Shown here: positions 61,356 to 64,000 of the stretch, one piece after another
How the letters are laid out: each line of letters starts with the position of its first letter
Numbering within the stretch: position 1 is the stretch's first letter
Source of the DNA: Brachybacterium sillae
GTDB taxonomy: Bacteria; Actinomycetota; Actinomycetes; Actinomycetales; Dermabacteraceae
Reading direction: 5' to 3'
Assembly: GCF_025028335.1 (NCBI RefSeq)
Contig: NZ_JAFEUW010000001.1
Location: 1,550,001 to 1,614,000, forward strand
DNA: 64,000 nt
The notes under the pieces: model-generated
The model's database searches: none
Seen by the model: only the letters and a program-made list of their open reading frames with translations
Told to the model about the DNA's origin: nothing
Made by a program: the position numbers and the translations under genes

Positions 61356-63941
61356 TCAGTACCTCCTCGCCAGCGCCGACTCGTACAGCGCCTTGGCGTC
61401 AGTGGCGTCCCGCACGGCCTGTCGGACGTGGTGCTTGGTGAGGTCGAGGACCTTCAGCACCCCTCCGGTCTCGGCCACGGATTCGATGCGGCGGAACTCG
61501 GAGCCGTACGTCTCTGCGAAGTCGGCTAGGCCGCGCAACTTGGGTAGGGCGTCGGAGAAGTGGTGGCCGTGGGGGTCCACGAGGTCGACCACGATCTTTC
61601 CGTCGTGCTGGGAGCCGAAGAAGATGAAGTCCGGGCGCATCGCTTTCCACTCACCTGTGCCGTCCTTGTAGGCGATGGCCAGGGACTCCTTGGTGGCACG
61701 GGCCGGGTTGCGGTACCACGCCTTGAAGCCCGGCTGCTTGGCCTCGGAGTCGAGCACCTTGCGCTCCCACTCGTTGAGGTCAACCGGGGTGTTGCCCTCA
61801 GGGTCGGCCAGCAGGTGATGGGCGCGCTGGGGCAGGTCGTGCTCGGTTCCGTCCTTCTCCCGGGCCTTGCGGTCAGCCTGGCCCACCTTGGGCGCGGTGA
61901 GGGAGATGCGTTCGGGCTGGGTGGACATGCCTTCGATGCGGTCGTACTCCACCTGCCGTTCGTCGGGGAGTCCCTTGCGGGCGACCCGGGTGTCCGTCAG
62001 CCACTGACGGGCCAGCGCGTCGGCTTCGGCTTCGATGGCGGTGACGATCTCGGGGACTCGTCCGAGGGAGGCGACGATGATGTTGGCCTCCAGCAGGTCG
62101 AGGTCTTCCTCGTCCGGGCCGACGAGGTGGTTCACGTAGGCCCCGGCGAGACCCTTGGAGAGCAGGCGGGCCGCGTACTGATAGGCGTCTTCAATGGCTC
62201 GGGTGTCGGCGGCCATGTCAAATGCTTCGTAGGAGAAGCCTTCCTTGCCGAGCCGGCCGCGGGCTTCCTCCGCCGACATCATGAGGACGTCCTGGCGGGC
62301 CTTGGCGACCTTCTCCTTGTACTGGACGGCCCTCCCGTCCAGCGCTTCGCAGAGAGTCTTCTCGGCCTTTGCCACCGCGTTCTCGACCAGCCCATCCTTG
62401 GAAAGAGCCACGGCCAAGGCGTCGAGGCGCTTGATCGGTTTGACGTTTTTCTTCGGAATCGTGACCGAAGGGAGGACCTCGAACAGATCCCAGACTTCCT
62501 TGGGGACGTCCGGGTTCGGCTCCAGCCGTACCGGGTCGAACAGCACACGACGCGCCTTCTGGGTCTCCTCCTCCCCGTCGCCCTGGTCGGAGTCGTCCAC
62601 CGCCGTCTTGCCCTTCATCAGCATCTGGGCGATGGCCGTGGAGGTCTTGCGGTCGAAATGGGGCAGAAGGCAGTCCACCGAGTTCAGCACCTCGTTGCCC
62701 GGGATGCGTCGCGCCAGCGGGGTGCGCATCATCCGCCCGAGCAACTGGTGGATGTAGGTCGAGTCGCTGCGGGGCCGGAACGACACCAACACCTCGGCCC
62801 GCGGGCAGTCCCATCCCGTCGAGATCGCCTCCATCGCCAGCAGGACACGTACGTGCTTGGCGTCCTGCACCCGCTGCGGAGCGATGTAGGGGATGACCTG
62901 CTGACCCACGCTGAAGTCGGTGTGCGTGCCGAACACATGCGCCACCGCGTCCGAGGACAGATCGGGCCACTCGTCGTAGATCGCGTCCAACACCCGGGCC
63001 AGGTCGGCCTCGTTCGGCCTGTCGGCCACCTGCACCACCAGCAGCGGCACCACCGGGTCCGACTCCTCCTGCTCGACCGCATAAGCAGCCCATGCCGCCG
63101 ACGACTCCCGCACCTTCTGCACCGCCCGCCGCAACAGGGTCGTGTCGAACGAGCCCTCCTCGGTCGGGATCGTCAGCACGATGTCGTCCTTCAACAACCC
63201 CGACGCCTGCACCAACGCCGCGTCCACCTCCACGGGAGGCAACCCGGTGCGGTTGGTGGCTTTCTTCATGGCTTGGGTGAAGCGGTCCACCGTCGCCGAG
63301 ATACCGAACACCACCGGCATCGGCGGAGCCCCCGACCCTCCGTTGATCAGGCGCTGGACGATGGTCTCTCGGTCCTTGCCCGCCTTCATGCCCCGGTGGG
63401 CCTCATCGAGCACGAAGTACAGCGTCCGGCCCTCGGCCTCGACGGTGTTGCGGATCACGTCATAGATCGTCTGCTGCACCATGTCTGGCGCCGGCTTAAA
63501 CAGCCTCGGCTCGTTCGGGTTATCAGGCTCCGCCCCGCGCACCAGCCGTCCACCCTCACGCAACTTCTGGGCGTTGAGGAAGTAGACCATCCCCGGGGCG
63601 AACGTGGCCTGGGAGAAAGTGTTCTCGATCACCCGCAGCCGGGAGTCTAACTCCGACGCCGCCGCCTGAATCCGTGCCCGGGACTGCTCGTTCAGCGACG
63701 GGTCGTCGGAGAACCACAGCACCGTCGCGCCGGGGTCGGCCTCAAAGTCGAACTCGTCCGACCCGAAGAACAGCGCCTCGATCACCGCCGCCGCCATCAC
63801 CGTCTTGCCCGCACCCGTCGTCGCCGCAAGCGAGAACTGCGACAGAGACCCGTAGCGGTGGAACAAGTCCCGCGCCTGCGTCAGCCGATTCAGAACGTCC
63901 GCGACGGCCTCAGCCTGGTAGTGCTTCAGCGTGTACCTCAT
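61356..63941 (-). CDS. Type III restriction-type DEAD/DEAH helicase (Res-like)
   Basis: The 861-residue protein has Walker A TTGAGKT (41-47), DEAH at 179-182 (VLDEAHRG), helicase motif III-like GISATVD, and late motifs STGWDCPRAE and QLLGRMMRTP. The last ~200 residues include RPDFIFFGS and KIVVDLVDPHG, resembling the PD-(D/E)XK nuclease of type III Res subunits though with Asp in place of the usual Glu-x-Lys. It should unwind/translocate DNA or RNA with ATP. Its ATG overlaps the stop of the next gene upstream, probably the methyltransferase. Confidence 0.88.
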   Translation of the reverse strand: MRYTLKHYQAEAVADVLNRLTQARDLFHRYGSLSQFSLAATTGAGKTVMAAAVIEALFFGSDEFDFEADPGATVLWFSDDPSLNEQSRARIQAAASELDSRLRVIENTFSQATFAPGMVYFLNAQKLREGGRLVRGAEPDNPNEPRLFKPAPDMVQQTIYDVIRNTVEAEGRTLYFVLDEAHRGMKAGKDRETIVQRLINGGSGAPPMPVVFGISATVDRFTQAMKKATNRTGLPPVEVDAALVQASGLLKDDIVLTIPTEEGSFDTTLLRRAVQKVRESSAAWAAYAVEQEESDPVVPLLVVQVADRPNEADLARVLDAIYDEWPDLSSDAVAHVFGTHTDFSVGQQVIPYIAPQRVQDAKHVRVLLAMEAISTGWDCPRAEVLVSFRPRSDSTYIHQLLGRMMRTPLARRIPGNEVLNSVDCLLPHFDRKTSTAIAQMLMKGKTAVDDSDQGDGEEETQKARRVLFDPVRLEPNPDVPKEVWDLFEVLPSVTIPKKNVKPIKRLDALAVALSKDGLVENAVAKAEKTLCEALDGRAVQYKEKVAKARQDVLMMSAEEARGRLGKEGFSYEAFDMAADTRAIEDAYQYAARLLSKGLAGAYVNHLVGPDEEDLDLLEANIIVASLGRVPEIVTAIEAEADALARQWLTDTRVARKGLPDERQVEYDRIEGMSTQPERISLTAPKVGQADRKAREKDGTEHDLPQRAHHLLADPEGNTPVDLNEWERKVLDSEAKQPGFKAWYRNPARATKESLAIAYKDGTGEWKAMRPDFIFFGSQHDGKIVVDLVDPHGHHFSDALPKLRGLADFAETYGSEFRRIESVAETGGVLKVLDLTKHHVRQAVRDATDAKALYESALARRY

Positions 63942-64000
63942 GCCCCAGCCCTCCGGTTGATCGCGAAGTTGTGCAGGTACGACTCGTACAGCCTGACCGC
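63938..64000 (-). CDS. C-terminal end of a gene upstream of the helicase (probable Mod), partial
   Basis: Twenty codons (AVRLYESYLHNFAINRRAGA) enter from the right edge and end at TGA 63938-63940, overlapping the helicase ATG by four bases. In type III systems the methyltransferase gene sits exactly here, so Mod is the expected identity; the visible residues alone do not prove it. Confidence 0.5.
   Translation of the reverse strand, partial: AVRLYESYLHNFAINRRAGA

Noticed and set aside
61560-63650. Long plus-strand frame opposite the restriction helicase
   Set aside because: It mirrors the helicase coding sequence and has no motif of its own.
1-64000. CRISPR array
   Set aside because: No set of direct repeats with unique spacers was seen. 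The tandem repeats at 37359 and 40792 have no spacers.
1-64000. tRNA or rRNA genes
   Set aside because: I found no cloverleaf or conserved tRNA ends, including at the island edge near 57.6-57.8 kb and between 3.46 and 3.67 kb. A scan by a dedicated tool would settle this.

Overview
The window is very GC-rich DNA, dense with genes and almost all ending in TGA. It comes from a high-GC Gram-positive bacterium (Actinomycetota). Long Gap-type GAPDH, GlpX, PPK2, ESX/WXG-like proteins, Tat/lipoprotein sugar-binding proteins and a rhomboid/cyclophilin/helical-membrane-protein block all fit this. My best guess is a member of the Micrococcales, Dermabacteraceae such as Brachybacterium being plausible; this is inference from gene content and was not searched.

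Layout. 1-4.7 kb: a rhomboid-cyclophilin-membrane protein block that I recall from near the origin in other actinomycetes, here split by an MMPL exporter. 4.9-11.6 kb: housekeeping and metabolic genes (GluQRS, TerC, a ROK-like regulator, GlpX, aldo/keto reductase, nitrilase). 11.7-18.2 kb: sugar uptake (an SSS symporter with a small membrane partner, and an LplABC-type ABC transporter operon). 18.4-21.7 kb: a frameshifted SLH-domain protein, an M81 peptidase remnant, and PPK2 with a basic tail. 21.8-29.5 kb: a GH38 alpha-mannosidase gene cut by a cluster of IS256-, IS1380- and IS1634-type elements that carries a WXG-like effector candidate and a coupled lipoprotein; the middle of the enzyme is gone. 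29.5-35.9 kb: FetB-like permease, alpha/beta hydrolases, an ESX-like esterase operon, a frameshifted aldo/keto reductase and an Asp-rich lipoprotein. 36-42.1 kb: a MalY/PatB lyase, a decayed arsenic locus (arsR, arsC, broken MFS, broken acr3) and a broken pepT. 42.5-47 kb: two large divergent envelope proteins. 47.2-57.5 kb: an HTH protein, a broken DUF418 gene, GAPDH, a broken poxB, ferritin, a DUF4352-type protein and a second ESX-like operon. 57.8-64 kb: a lower-GC island with small phage-like genes, an XRE-ImmA peptidase plus PIN pair, a DUF1643-like gene and a type III-like restriction helicase, running off the right edge.

How genes work together. The ABC importer, the symporter and the mannosidase look like a glycan/mannoside utilisation set, but the enzyme is now destroyed. 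Two separate ESX-like operons share a nearly identical 18-bp palindrome upstream, which suggests common control. The right end looks like a defence island. A striking general feature is the number of accessory genes broken by single-base indels (often in G/C runs) or single in-frame stops, while central metabolic genes are intact; this is either genome decay or residual assembly error, and the sequence alone cannot settle it.
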